A stretch of DNA of 64,000 nt from Chitinophagaceae bacterium PMP191F (GCA_001302245.1 LGYU01000020.1:62001-126000); one strand, 5' to 3'. Numbered from the stretch's first letter, positions 27,793 to 37,799 are shown. Translations and numbers: made by a program. Notes: a model not told the origin generated them from the sequence alone.

Positions 27793-28739
27793 AGATTATC
27801 CTGGTCCCACAGCTTTAAGCGAAAACAGGCAATGATATCTTTCAGGGAAAGAGATGTTTTTTTACAGGTTTGCAGTTCCGGGAAATGTTTCATTACTTCC
27901 GGCAGCCTGTAAAATGGGATCCTTGCATTGAGGTGATGAATATGGTGATAGCCTATGTTGCCGGTAAACCATGCCATTACAGGGTTCATGGTCATATAGC
28001 TGGACGATTCCAGAGCTGCCTTATCATAGGCCCAGTCTTCATTATTACAAAAGGTTACACCGGGAAAATTATGCTGGGCATAGAACAGGTAAGCTCCCAG
28101 TGCAAAAGCCAGCAGAAAGGGAAAAAAGAATACCAGGAACCAGGTAAGCCATCCACACCAGATAAAAATGCATACAGAAGCTGCGATGTGTAATATGAAT
28201 GCCAGCAGAGCATCGGCATGTTTGCGGGGACTGCTTACAAAAGCGCCGATACACATGCCTGCCAGGAACATGGTAAAGTAACCCAATCCGATAGTTAACG
28301 GATGCCGTACTGCCAGATAGCTAAATCGTTCAGTGGCCGACATTTTAAGGTATTTGCTTTTGGTTGCAATAGGATAGGAGCCGATGTTGGCGCTGAATAG
28401 TTTTGAATTGTGTTTATGGTGATGATCGTGTGAGCGTTTCCAGATGCTGGTAGGTGCCAGTATATATATACCAAATAATGTCATAATGCCATCTGCCAAT
28501 ACTGATTTGTGCAATATGGAATGATGCTGATGATCATGGTAAATAATAAACATACGTATTAACAATAAGCCAGCCAGCAAACTGCATGCAATACGAAGGA
28601 CCAGAAAAGGAATAAAAATAATTCCGGCAAATGCGAACCCAAGCAATGAAATTGTTGTTAAAAGATGGAACCAGCTTTTACTGCGGATCTCTTTTGCGAA
28701 AGGCTTGGTAGCTATAATCAGTTCTTTGCCACACAACAT
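27765..28739 (-). CDS. Membrane fatty acid desaturase
   Basis: 324 residues with several hydrophobic segments and the complete histidine boxes of a di-iron desaturase: H68-D-H-Q-H-H (residues 68-73), S-H104-D-H-H-H (104-108), a single His at 223 in YAQHNFPG, and H265-H-I-H-H (265-269). It introduces double bonds into acyl chains at the membrane. Position and substrate cannot be assigned from motifs alone. It lies downstream of a lysophospholipid acyltransferase-like gene (46-bp gap, same strand), so both probably serve membrane or lipid A acyl chains. Confidence 0.9.
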   Translation of the reverse strand: MLCGKELIIATKPFAKEIRSKSWFHLLTTISLLGFAFAGIIFIPFLVLRIACSLLAGLLLIRMFIIYHDHQHHSILHKSVLADGIMTLFGIYILAPTSIWKRSHDHHHKHNSKLFSANIGSYPIATKSKYLKMSATERFSYLAVRHPLTIGLGYFTMFLAGMCIGAFVSSPRKHADALLAFILHIAASVCIFIWCGWLTWFLVFFFPFLLAFALGAYLFYAQHNFPGVTFCNNEDWAYDKAALESSSYMTMNPVMAWFTGNIGYHHIHHLNARIPFYRLPEVMKHFPELQTCKKTSLSLKDIIACFRLKLWDQDNLKMIGLKEL

Positions 28740-28785
28740 AAAAAAACGTTATTGGTAGTTTGGGGTTAAAAGTAAACAGTAATGA

Positions 28786-29658
28786 TCACGCGCGTTTGTG
28801 TTTCCAGCGGCGATGTGTCCATAACCATGTTGCAGGTTGTTCTCTGATATCTTGTTCCAGTCTTGCGGTGTGTGCTGCGGTAATTATTCCTTCCGATTTT
28901 GCGTAGGGCGGCTGTGTTAACAGGTCTGCGCCTACTGTATAATATCCTCTTTTTATTCTTTTTACTGATACGTAAACAACTGGGTATTGCATTTTTTGTG
29001 CAATTTTTTCTGTTCCGGTAAACACAGGTGTATCCTGATTCATAAAATTCATCCAGTACGCCGTTTCCGGTTGTGGAGCCTGGTCTGCAATAAATGCCGT
29101 AGCATTCAGCTCATTCCTGTTTTTCACCATATCCCTGAAAGTATCTTTCATGGCGATGAGCTTAGTTCCAAAAACCGAGCGCATTTTGTACAGGAAACTG
29201 TTAAAGTAGCGATTTGACAAAGGATGATAGATCACATACAGTTGGTGTTTACAGCATAGGCTGAAAGTATTGCCTGCCCATTCCCAATTGCCTTTATGCC
29301 CCATTACAATAATAATATTGCTTTTTTGCGCCGCCAACTCTTCAAAAAGCTGTAAAGCTGCACTATCTAATGAACAATGCTTCAGCATCGTTTTTTTGCT
29401 GATGGTAAGTGTTTTGAAGGTCTCCAGAAAAAGGTCGCAGAAATAATGATAAAATTCTTTCTGTATTTTCTTCAGTTCGTTTTCACTTTTCTCCGGAAAT
29501 GAATTACGCAGGTTGCTGAACACTACTTTTTTTCTGTATCCCAGTACATAATATATTATAACATAGAAACAATCGGACAGAAAGTATAGTACGCGAAAAG
29601 GCAGTATGGCCAGTAGATAAAGAAATGGCAAAGCGAGGTAATAAAAGATCGCTGACAA
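28786..29658 (-). CDS. LpxL/HtrB-like lysophospholipid acyltransferase
   Basis: 290 residues with an N-terminal membrane anchor (about 1-40) and the acyltransferase motif MGHKGNWEWAG (H-x4-E). It would transfer an acyl chain to a lipid A precursor or an aminolipid at the inner membrane. The start is a TTG: no in-frame ATG lies near the anchor, and an exact TATCTTTG promoter element ends about 23 bp upstream of it. Family is secure; which acceptor is unclear, as Bacteroidota also use such proteins for ornithine or glycine lipids. It shares a transcript with the desaturase. Confidence 0.87.
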   Translation of the reverse strand: MSAIFYYLALPFLYLLAILPFRVLYFLSDCFYVIIYYVLGYRKKVVFSNLRNSFPEKSENELKKIQKEFYHYFCDLFLETFKTLTISKKTMLKHCSLDSAALQLFEELAAQKSNIIIVMGHKGNWEWAGNTFSLCCKHQLYVIYHPLSNRYFNSFLYKMRSVFGTKLIAMKDTFRDMVKNRNELNATAFIADQAPQPETAYWMNFMNQDTPVFTGTEKIAQKMQYPVVYVSVKRIKRGYYTVGADLLTQPPYAKSEGIITAAHTARLEQDIREQPATWLWTHRRWKHKRA

Positions 29659-29680
29659 TTGGGTTGGTTTCGGGTTGTTT

Positions 29681-29688
29681 CAAAGATA
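29681..29688 (-). promoter_or_regulatory. Probable -7 element for the acyltransferase gene
   Basis: CAAAGATA on the plus strand reads TATCTTTG, an exact TAnnTTTG match; transcription would start about 15-20 bp before the TTG start codon. No -33 TTG at the usual spacing. Confidence 0.5.
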
Positions 29689-29769
29689 TTGATAATAACT
29701 ATATCTGTGGATTAATATTGTACTACTAAGTAGTTTATACTAATAAAATAATGATTTGCTAACTTTTAC

Positions 29770-30405
29770 TCAGGATGACATAGCATATATAATAATATTC
29801 ACTGCAAATTTTGTGTTGTCCTCTGCCATAAACCTTTTATTCCGAAAATCGTAATCCCATTCACATCCGTAATCCTTATTGCTGTATAGTACACCAATGC
29901 GGCCGTTGATGGTAACAGCTTTGAGGTAATCGTGTATCAGGTCGTCGCCCCAGCCATTCAGTTCAAAGGTGGTATTGGGAGGACCTTTTTCAAATGTGAA
30001 AAAGGAATGATAAATGGGATGGTTATTGGGGATCTTCTGCAGGGCGCCGGCACCAAACAGTTTTTGCATTTGAGCCTCGAACGATTTTGCAAAAAGTCCG
30101 TCAATATCGTGATTGCAATCGTCAACAAACACAAAACCACCGTTCTGTACATATTGTTTGAAATGGGCGCTCTCCTGCGCATCGAACTGTACCAGTTTAT
30201 GCCCGCTTAAATAGCAGAAAGGATATTGAAACAGTTCTTTGCTTCCAAGGTCAACCACCTTTTCCTGCAATTGCACGGGTATAGTGGTGTATTCGATCAG
30301 TGAATTGAGAATATTGGATGGCATGCGCTGATCGGTATCCCAATCGCCGGATTTATATCTTAACCTGGTAAATGTAAATTTAGCCCCATTCATTGTTATT
30401 GGCAT
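29770..30405 (-). CDS. DUF4159 domain protein
   Basis: About 211 residues from the ATG at 30405 (GTG at 30411 and ATG at 30393 are alternatives). The family pattern is visible: FTFTRLRYKSGDWDTD at the start, LFQYPFCYLSGHKL, GGFVFVDDCNHDIDGLF, and a C-terminal DYGCEWDYDFRNKRF. It resembles a glutamine amidotransferase-like fold without a catalytic triad. Relatives often carry a signal peptide; this copy does not show one. It is divergent from a MoxR-DUF58-BatA operon, and DUF4159 genes commonly sit with such operons. Function unknown. Confidence 0.85.
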   Translation of the reverse strand: MPITMNGAKFTFTRLRYKSGDWDTDQRMPSNILNSLIEYTTIPVQLQEKVVDLGSKELFQYPFCYLSGHKLVQFDAQESAHFKQYVQNGGFVFVDDCNHDIDGLFAKSFEAQMQKLFGAGALQKIPNNHPIYHSFFTFEKGPPNTTFELNGWGDDLIHDYLKAVTINGRIGVLYSNKDYGCEWDYDFRNKRFMAEDNTKFAVNIIIYAMSS

Positions 30406-30432
30406 TGACACAACAACTATTTGCCGGTCATG

Positions 30433-30440
30433 TATTTTTG
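30433..30440 (+). promoter_or_regulatory. Probable -7 element for the MoxR operon
   Basis: TATTTTTG, an exact TAnnTTTG match 90 bp before the TTG start of the MoxR gene. A TTTG at 30420 is only 12 bp upstream, too close for a normal -33. Confidence 0.4.
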
Positions 30441-30529
30441 TTTAAAATTGCTGCTTTTCTTTCTAAATTACTGCTTCCGCAGCAGAATAAAGCTGTATTT
30501 TATTTTTTAACATATCAAATAACTGCCTG

Positions 30530-31531
30530 TTGGAAACTACTGAACAAAAGGTAAAAGCTTTACTGGAAAAACTGGCGCAACTTAAAAAAGAAATTCAGAA
30601 AGTGATTGTGGGACAGGACCAGATACTGGATGAGATCATTGTTGCATTGCTGGCAGGCGGTCATTGTTTGCTGGAAGGTGTGCCGGGGCTCGCCAAAACA
30701 CTGATGGTGCGTACCATGTCGCAGGCACTGCACCTGTCTTTCCGCCGTATCCAGTTCACTCCTGATCTGATGCCTACCGATATTGTTGGAACGGAGATAC
30801 TGGAAGAAGACCATGTAACAGGTAAACGTTTTTTCAAATTCAATAAAGGTCCCCTGTTTGCCAATATTATACTGGCAGATGAGATCAACCGTACACCTCC
30901 CAAAACTCAATCGGCATTGCTGGAAGCGATGCAGGAGTTTGAGATAACTTACGGAGGGCAGACCTACCCGCTGGACAGGCCATTTTTTATTCTGGCTACG
31001 CAAAACCCGATAGAACAGGCGGGTACTTATCCTTTGCCGGAAGCGCAACTGGACAGGTTTCTGCTATATGTTAAGATCGGCTATCCTTCTGCAGCAGAAG
31101 AAACGGCCATTCTCAGCAATACTACAGGTACAAAAAAAGCCAATGTACAACCGGTACTGGCAGCCGATGACATTCGTCAGTTGCAGTCATTGGTACGTGA
31201 AGTAAGCATCAGTGATGACCTGGTGCGTTTTGTAGCAGATGTAATCCGTACCACACGCCCTGATACTACGACAGTAGATTATGTAAAAGAATGGGTACGC
31301 TGGGGTGCAGGACCACGTGCAGGACAGGCATTGATCTTAACAGCCAAATCACGTGCGTTACTGAAACAACGATATGCTGTAACTATGGACGATATTCATG
31401 CCATGGCCTATCCTGTATTGCGCCATAGGGTGTTGATGAACTTTAAAGCAGAAGCAGAACATATTACTGCCGACCAGGTTACAGAACAGATACTGCAAAC
31501 CATCGCGCGTCCGCGAACAGTTTTATCGTGA
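30530..31531 (+). CDS. MoxR family AAA+ ATPase
   Basis: 333 residues. Walker A LLEGVPGLAKT (about 47-57), Walker B IILADEINRTPPKTQ, sensor 1 FILATQNPIEQ and a C-terminal lid. MoxR ATPases act as chaperones for membrane or metal-containing complexes and almost always accompany DUF58/vWA proteins, as here. The start is TTG; no ATG is available in frame. The DUF58 gene follows after 7 bp. The client complex is unknown. Confidence 0.93.
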   Translation: METTEQKVKALLEKLAQLKKEIQKVIVGQDQILDEIIVALLAGGHCLLEGVPGLAKTLMVRTMSQALHLSFRRIQFTPDLMPTDIVGTEILEEDHVTGKRFFKFNKGPLFANIILADEINRTPPKTQSALLEAMQEFEITYGGQTYPLDRPFFILATQNPIEQAGTYPLPEAQLDRFLLYVKIGYPSAAEETAILSNTTGTKKANVQPVLAADDIRQLQSLVREVSISDDLVRFVADVIRTTRPDTTTVDYVKEWVRWGAGPRAGQALILTAKSRALLKQRYAVTMDDIHAMAYPVLRHRVLMNFKAEAEHITADQVTEQILQTIARPRTVLS

Positions 31532-31538
31532 TCTATTT

Positions 31539-32420
31539 ATGAGCAGCTTACCTGATCCGAAAATAATTATGGCGATCAAAGACCTGTCGCTGGCTGCCAA
31601 ACGTACCATTGACGGGTTTATGATAGGTATCAACAGCAGCACCATCAAGGGGCCCGGACTGGAATTCAGCCAGTACAGGAGCTACCAGCCCGGTGATGAC
31701 CTGCGCTGGCTTGACTGGAAAATGTATGCCCGTTCGGACAGGTATTATATCCGTGAATCAGAAATTGAAACAAGCATTTCTGTACGGTTCCTGATCGATG
31801 CCAGCAATTCCATGAATCATGCAGATAATGGTTATACCAAGATAGAATATGCGCGGTACATGGCAGCGTCGCTGGGGTACCTGGCCAATAAACAAGGTGA
31901 TGCGGTGGGACTGTATGTATTTCGTGATGGAGAACTGTTTGCATTGCCTTCGCGAAAAGATCCGCAGCACATGTCGCGTTTCTTTTTTCAACTGGAACAG
32001 ATCAGGCCCGATGGTAAGTTTACAGACCCTGTTCAGTATAAACATATTTTTTCCGGTGAACAGAAACGTGAACTGCTGATCTTCATTACAGATTTTCACG
32101 AACGGAATGGTGAGATCTCCCGCATGCTGGAAGCACTGTCAACTTTACGCCATGAGATCATTGTTTTCCAGTTGATGGGAAAAAATGAACTGGACATGGA
32201 GTTTGGAGGATATGACATGCTGGAAGATCTTGAAACCGGCGAACGCATTGCTGTCAACAGTGCGCGGAAGGAGTACAAAGACAAACTGCAACAGTACCTG
32301 GCCGCATTGCGGATGCAGATGCTGGACAAAAATATCTTTTACAGGCTGGTGAATATGGTGCAACCGCTGGACCAGGTGTTGAGGGATTTTCTGAATCAAC
32401 GGCTAAAATCAATCGTATAA
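31539..32420 (+). CDS. DUF58 family protein with vWA-like metal site
   Basis: 293 residues. The DUF58 signature YRSYQPGDDLRWLDWKMYAR sits at about 46-65 and is followed by a MIDAS-like DASNS (D87, S89, S91) in a von Willebrand A-like domain. Such proteins work with MoxR ATPases. It has no membrane segment. It is embedded in the operon between MoxR (7 bp) and a BatA-like membrane protein (3-bp gap). It is the only gene of the five-gene run with an ATG start. Confidence 0.92.
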   Translation: MSSLPDPKIIMAIKDLSLAAKRTIDGFMIGINSSTIKGPGLEFSQYRSYQPGDDLRWLDWKMYARSDRYYIRESEIETSISVRFLIDASNSMNHADNGYTKIEYARYMAASLGYLANKQGDAVGLYVFRDGELFALPSRKDPQHMSRFFFQLEQIRPDGKFTDPVQYKHIFSGEQKRELLIFITDFHERNGEISRMLEALSTLRHEIIVFQLMGKNELDMEFGGYDMLEDLETGERIAVNSARKEYKDKLQQYLAALRMQMLDKNIFYRLVNMVQPLDQVLRDFLNQRLKSIV

Positions 32421-32423
32421 AAT

Positions 32424-33920
32424 TTGTTTCAGTTTTTACAGCCCATATGGTTATCTGCAATGGCTGCAGTTGCAATCCCACTTATTATACATTGGTGGAA
32501 CAACAGGCAGCAGAAAACCCTGTTGGTGGGCAGTATTGCTTTCCTGGCATCAGATACCAAACAACGTGTACAGAACCGCCGTATAGATGAATGGCTGTTG
32601 CTGATAGTACGATGTGTCATGATCATACTGCTGTCTTTGTTACTGGCACAGCCTGTATGGAAAAAAGTAGCTGAGGCCAACAAAGAAAAGGGATGGGTGC
32701 TGGCTGAGCGAAATATGCTGCAACAAAACTATGATCAGCACAAAACATTGATCGATTCTCTGATGCAGGCCGGCTACACCTTCCATTATTTTGAACCCGG
32801 TTTTAGACAGGAGCGTTGGCCGGATGCCTTACAACCTTCCCGGGATTCTGTTCATAATACTGTAATTTCTTATCGCACGTTGTTTGTTGCTGCCGACCGG
32901 CAGGCACCAACCGGTGTACCACTGTATATATTCACTGGTAACAGGCTGCAACAATTTACAGGTGTACAGCCTGCTACTGCCCGGCGTGTACAATGGCATA
33001 CGGCCGTGCCTGCGGATTCAGTTGTAACCTTTATTAAGCAGGCATATCTTACAACAACAGACAGCATCCGGGTGATCACCGGTAATAGTGATGTGCATGC
33101 AACATCTTATACCACGCAGCAATTGCCCAGATTGCCGGGAGCAACAAATAATTACCATGTGGGTATTCAGAACGGGCAACTGGCGGTAGCTGTTAACAAT
33201 GCTGATTATATACCGGTTGATACTACTACACTCAACATCACATTATTTACTGACAGATATAATAGCGATCTGAAATACTGTAAAGCAGCCCTGGAGGCGA
33301 TACAACAGTTTACCCAAAAACGTATACGACTGGTAACAGTCAATACTATTGCCGGTATACCACAAAAACAGGATTGGTTATTCTGGTTGTCAGAACAGCC
33401 AATGCCGGGTAAATCAGGTGCTGCCAATATTTTCAGATATGACACAGGTAAAATAGCAGATACACAAACCTGGATATCATTTCCCGGAAGCAATACCGCT
33501 ATCTCATTGTATAAACGCGCTGCATCTGTAAATACATTTGCAGGTAATATTGTATGGAAAGATGGTTTTGGAGAGCCTTTATTGGTAGCAGAGAATCGGG
33601 ATGCGCAACAGGTATATCATTTCTTCAGTCATTTTGATCCGGCATGGAATGGCCTTCCCTGGAGTGAACGATTCCCTGCATTGATGCTGCAACTGGTATT
33701 GCCCGCCCAAAATGATCGTAGTGCTATGTACGATCGTAGGGGTATTGCTGAACAACAGGTTCAGGTATGGCAGGATACAGACCATGACGCCATTGAAAAA
33801 GAAATAACGCCGGAAACAACCGATCTTACAAAAGTATGCTGGTTGTTGCTGTTTGTATTGTTTATAACAGAACGAATATTATCATACGCAAAACAAAAAA
33901 GAACTGGTGCAGAACGGTAA
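32424..33920 (+). CDS. BatA-type membrane protein
   Basis: 498 residues. The N-terminus FQFLQPIWLSAMAAVAIPLI and the following RRIDEWLLLIVRCVMIILLSLLLAQP give the two membrane helices and linker of BatA N-terminal domains (PF07584). A long periplasmic region follows and a last helix (VCWLLLFVLFITERIL) ends the protein. The BatA-like start at the TTG (32424) is favoured because the conserved sequence begins immediately after it. No clear vWA MIDAS is visible in the middle, unlike classical BatA. Coupled to the next gene by a 14-bp overlap. Confidence 0.85.
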   Translation: MFQFLQPIWLSAMAAVAIPLIIHWWNNRQQKTLLVGSIAFLASDTKQRVQNRRIDEWLLLIVRCVMIILLSLLLAQPVWKKVAEANKEKGWVLAERNMLQQNYDQHKTLIDSLMQAGYTFHYFEPGFRQERWPDALQPSRDSVHNTVISYRTLFVAADRQAPTGVPLYIFTGNRLQQFTGVQPATARRVQWHTAVPADSVVTFIKQAYLTTTDSIRVITGNSDVHATSYTTQQLPRLPGATNNYHVGIQNGQLAVAVNNADYIPVDTTTLNITLFTDRYNSDLKYCKAALEAIQQFTQKRIRLVTVNTIAGIPQKQDWLFWLSEQPMPGKSGAANIFRYDTGKIADTQTWISFPGSNTAISLYKRAASVNTFAGNIVWKDGFGEPLLVAENRDAQQVYHFFSHFDPAWNGLPWSERFPALMLQLVLPAQNDRSAMYDRRGIAEQQVQVWQDTDHDAIEKEITPETTDLTKVCWLLLFVLFITERILSYAKQKRTGAER

Positions 33921-36042
33921 TCATATAATCAGGACGTTACAGCAACGTTGGCGGATGTATAATCTGCTGTTCTGTGTATTACTGTCGCTGGCTATTGCCG
34001 TGCTTACTGTTGCTGTATTGCATAGCGTATGGCAGGTGTCGCTATGGTACGCCATACTGTTTTTTGCAGTTGCGGTGACTGTATTCTTACTGTTATTTCC
34101 TTCGGGTAGAATAACCGGAACAGAAGTAGCCCGTTTTCTGGATAGTAAAATTCCGGCGTTGGAAGAAAGTACAGGTCTGCTGTTGCAGCCTGATAGAGAA
34201 CATTCATCTCTGCAACATTTGCAGGTGCATAAGATCAGTACGGTGTTGCAGCAGGCTGCATTACCACATCCGTTCCGTAAAAAACTGCAGTACGCATTGT
34301 TATTGTTGTTGTCTGCCGGACTGATCGGTACCACCTTAATATTCAGGGGAAATGCAATCGCTTTGCCTATTCCCGAAGCAACTGAGTTGCACACACCAGA
34401 GAAAATATTGCCGGGTATTACCGGGGTAGCTGTACACATTGTTCCCCCTTCTTATACCGGGAAAAAGATGCGCACACAGCAGCAGTTCAACCTGCAGGCA
34501 GAAGAAGGCGCCGTGTTGCAATGGCAACTGCATACCAATACTTCTGTAAAAAGCCTGGCGCTGGTGATCAACGATACCAGTGTAATACCGCTGCAACCGG
34601 TCAATGAAGCACATACCGATTGGAGCACCGAAAAGCTCATTGCCCGTTCAGGTTTTTACCAGGTAAAGCTACAGGATACATTGTCGGAGTTGTATAAAAT
34701 GGAAATACTGAAAGATGAGTTGCCGGTGGTTACCATACGCTCACCCCAGCCTTATACCATTGTGGATTTCGGACAACCGGGGAAGATCCCGTTGAAATTA
34801 TCAGTGAAAGACGATTATGGTATCAGTAATGCAGAGATCATAGCTACTGTTGCCAGCGGCAGCGGGGAAGGTGTTCAGTTCAAGGAAAAGAAACTTTTGT
34901 TTGATGAACGTTTTGCCGGCGCACCATTGTATGATCTGCAGAAAATAATAGATCTGCCGGCGCTTAGGCTGCATCCAGGGGATGAACTGTATTTCTATGT
35001 AAAGGCAACGGATAATCACAACCAGTCTGTAAGTTCTGATATGTATATTATTACCTTACCCGATACTGCACAACTGATGAGTTTTGATGGGATGGTAATG
35101 GGTACAGATGTACAACCGGAATATTTCAGAAGTCAGCGCCAGATCATTATCGAAACGGAACAACTGCTGCGCGGTAAAGATACAATGAGCATTCAGGCAT
35201 TTAACCAGCGCAGCAATGACCTGGGTGTGGATCAGAAGCTATTGCGTTTGCGGTATGGTAAATTTTTAGGAGAGGAATCGGAAACCAATATTGGCGATCC
35301 GCGGGTGGGTGATGATGATCATGATCACCATGACCATGGCCATGCGGAGGAAAAAGTAGAGTTTGGCGATGCTAAAGCAATGCTGGATGCTGTTTCTCAC
35401 AAGCACGACCAGGCCGAGGATGCCACTTTTTTTGAACCGGCTATTAAGAATCAACTGAAAGCCACTTTAACAGAAATGTGGAATGCAGAACTGCGGTTGC
35501 GTACATTCAAACCACAGGATGCTTTGCCTTACGAGTACAAAGCATTGAGACTGTTGAAAGAGCTGCAACAGAAATCAAGAACCTATGTAGCTAAAACGGG
35601 TATAAAAACCACACCGCTGAAAATGGAAAAACGGCTGACCGGTGATCTCAGCAAGATCACCCAACCTGTAAAACAGCAGGATATACAACGGCCTGTAAGT
35701 GCAACAGATATGAATCGTGTGGCGCTGGGTATACTGGAACAGTTGAAACAAGGTGCCGTATGGAATGATGCATCCACACAGGTATTGGAACGGGCCGGTC
35801 AGCAACTGGGAAAAGAAGCGGCGCAGAAACCGGGAGCATTTTTACAGGCATACCAGTCTTCCCGGAAGATATTACAGGCCCTGCATGAAAAAAAACATGT
35901 TGCTATGGAAGATATTATTGTTACTGAACGTGCGTTGCAATTACTGGTGGATGTTCCGGGAACAATGCCACAGCCGGCTGTAAGAACAGCAGCAACAGAA
36001 TTGCCACAGCAATATTTTAAAAAACTGAACGGAAGTAAATAA
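33907..36042 (+). CDS. DUF4175-like large membrane protein
   Basis: 711 residues from a GTG that overlaps the preceding gene; an ATG at 33958 is an alternative. Two N-terminal membrane helices (about 20-62), a third near 118-140, then a large extracytoplasmic region with AVHIVPPSYTGKK, the I-x-PP-x-YTG motif typical of DUF4175-like proteins. Near residues 469-482 is an Asp/His-rich run (DDDHDHHDHGHAEE), likely a metal-binding loop. The C-terminal half is helical, charged and Gln-rich. It belongs to the MoxR operon; the function is unknown. Confidence 0.75.
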   Translation: MQNGNHIIRTLQQRWRMYNLLFCVLLSLAIAVLTVAVLHSVWQVSLWYAILFFAVAVTVFLLLFPSGRITGTEVARFLDSKIPALEESTGLLLQPDREHSSLQHLQVHKISTVLQQAALPHPFRKKLQYALLLLLSAGLIGTTLIFRGNAIALPIPEATELHTPEKILPGITGVAVHIVPPSYTGKKMRTQQQFNLQAEEGAVLQWQLHTNTSVKSLALVINDTSVIPLQPVNEAHTDWSTEKLIARSGFYQVKLQDTLSELYKMEILKDELPVVTIRSPQPYTIVDFGQPGKIPLKLSVKDDYGISNAEIIATVASGSGEGVQFKEKKLLFDERFAGAPLYDLQKIIDLPALRLHPGDELYFYVKATDNHNQSVSSDMYIITLPDTAQLMSFDGMVMGTDVQPEYFRSQRQIIIETEQLLRGKDTMSIQAFNQRSNDLGVDQKLLRLRYGKFLGEESETNIGDPRVGDDDHDHHDHGHAEEKVEFGDAKAMLDAVSHKHDQAEDATFFEPAIKNQLKATLTEMWNAELRLRTFKPQDALPYEYKALRLLKELQQKSRTYVAKTGIKTTPLKMEKRLTGDLSKITQPVKQQDIQRPVSATDMNRVALGILEQLKQGAVWNDASTQVLERAGQQLGKEAAQKPGAFLQAYQSSRKILQALHEKKHVAMEDIIVTERALQLLVDVPGTMPQPAVRTAATELPQQYFKKLNGSK

Positions 36043-36044
36043 TT

Positions 36045-37799
36045 GTGTTGTATTACTGGAACTATATTGTTATCGGGTTAAGCCTGCTGGTACTGGTGTT
36101 TGTGCTGGCGAAGGAAATATTGCGTGCAAATAAGGCAAGATGTACAGCAAGGATCATTGCTGTACTGCTGGCAGTAGCAAGCCTGGCCTGCATTGCATTG
36201 CCCGTTTCTTTCTCACGAAACAGTACGGGAGGTAATAACGCTGAAGCTATCTTATTAACAGCAGGATATAATGCCGATAGCCTGCAGGCATTTCAAAAAA
36301 AATCTGCAGGTATTAAAGTCTATACACTACAGGAATACATGGCAGCAGTGCCGGTAGCTGATGTATTGCATGTATTTGGTTTTGGATTGACAGCAGCACA
36401 ATGGCAGCAGCTACCGCGTTGTACAATAATACCGCATGTCTCACCCATTCCGGGAGGAATTATTGCTGCAGACTGGCAGCGAAAAATGGTTACCGGTGAA
36501 AAACTATACCTGCAGGGTATTTACAATAATACTGCGGGCAAACCGGTAAGGATAATACTGGCGGGTTTTGGTACAGCCCTGGATTCGTTGTCCGTTACAG
36601 CAGAGCAACAGGTATCATTTACTTTGCAAACCATTCCCCGCCACCAGGGCGTTGGTGTGTATAGCCTGGTAGTGATGCAGGGCAAAGATACTGTGCAGCA
36701 ACAACCGGTTCCTGTAGAGGTGTTGCCTGCCCGCACGCTGAACGTGTTGTTCCTGGCATCGTCTCCAGGTTTTGATAACAGGTTTCTTGCCAACTGGCTG
36801 GCACAACATGGTTATGCTGTTGCTATGCGCAGCAGTATTAGTCGCGATAAATATGATCATACTTTTTTTAACACGCCGCGTATCACGCTCGACAAGCTAT
36901 CTACGGTATTGCTGGATAAATATGATGTGGTACTGAGTGATGCTACTGCCTTACAGGCACTTTCCGGCAACGAATTGTCTGCATTACGGCAACAGATAGA
37001 ACAAAAAGGACTTGGCCTGGTAGTAAAAGCAGACACTTTGCTGAACCGTAATGCTTTTTACGGGTATCATTTTCCCCTTATAACCAGCAAGGACAGTACG
37101 CATCAATCGGTAGCATTGTTATTGCCGGGCAGTACTTTGGAAACGGCGCCGTTGTCTGTGGAACAACCTGTATATATCAACTACGATAATGGTACTCAGC
37201 CATTGATAAAAGACAAACAGGCAAAGATCTATGCAAGCTGTGTTTTACAGGGAAGCGGCAAACTTGTAGTAACCACATTAACACAAACTTATAGCTGGCC
37301 ACTGGCCGGCAACCAGGCCGATTATGAACGATACTGGAGCATACTGTTGCAGAAAGCTGCACGTAAACCGGTTGCAAAAACAATATGGCGGACAAGCCCT
37401 GTTTTTGGTTATGTACACGAGCCTGTAAAACTGTACCTGGAAACGCCGGTTGCCGATCCACCACAAATAATTGTTGAAGGAGTGCCGGTTGCGCCGGCCC
37501 GTAATGGTTTTGAATGGCAGGTTAGCTACTGGCCACAGCATGCCGGTTGGCAAACGGCCCTGGACAATGCCGGCGATACCTGTCGCTGGTATATTTTTCC
37601 GGCCGGTTCCTGGCAGCAGGTACGTGCGCTCGGTACATTGCACGAAACCAGGCAACTTGCAGAAATGCAATCATATCATGATCATCTGATACAGGATGTT
37701 ATCAAACCTGTGTCAACCCCTGTCCCGGTATCCAAAGCATGGTTTTTTATGCTCTTCTTATTAGCCTGCACATTTCTTTGGGTGGAACGAAAAATGTGA
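36045..37799 (+). CDS. Membrane protein with glutamine amidotransferase-like middle domain
   Basis: 584 residues from a GTG two bases after the previous stop. Two helices at the N-terminus (about 7-24 and 36-55), a large periplasmic part, and a last helix (AWFFMLFLLACTFLW) near the end. The middle LNVLFLASSPGFDNRFLANWL and DVVLSDATALQAL segments look like the class I amidotransferase-like fold seen in BatA-related membrane proteins; no catalytic Cys-His-Glu is apparent. It ends the MoxR-DUF58-BatA run. Function unknown. Confidence 0.7.
   Translation: MLYYWNYIVIGLSLLVLVFVLAKEILRANKARCTARIIAVLLAVASLACIALPVSFSRNSTGGNNAEAILLTAGYNADSLQAFQKKSAGIKVYTLQEYMAAVPVADVLHVFGFGLTAAQWQQLPRCTIIPHVSPIPGGIIAADWQRKMVTGEKLYLQGIYNNTAGKPVRIILAGFGTALDSLSVTAEQQVSFTLQTIPRHQGVGVYSLVVMQGKDTVQQQPVPVEVLPARTLNVLFLASSPGFDNRFLANWLAQHGYAVAMRSSISRDKYDHTFFNTPRITLDKLSTVLLDKYDVVLSDATALQALSGNELSALRQQIEQKGLGLVVKADTLLNRNAFYGYHFPLITSKDSTHQSVALLLPGSTLETAPLSVEQPVYINYDNGTQPLIKDKQAKIYASCVLQGSGKLVVTTLTQTYSWPLAGNQADYERYWSILLQKAARKPVAKTIWRTSPVFGYVHEPVKLYLETPVADPPQIIVEGVPVAPARNGFEWQVSYWPQHAGWQTALDNAGDTCRWYIFPAGSWQQVRALGTLHETRQLAEMQSYHDHLIQDVIKPVSTPVPVSKAWFFMLFLLACTFLWVERKM

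Noticed and set aside
36045-37799. Active glutamine amidotransferase
   Set aside because: Only the fold-like segments are visible; no catalytic Cys nucleophile elbow could be identified.
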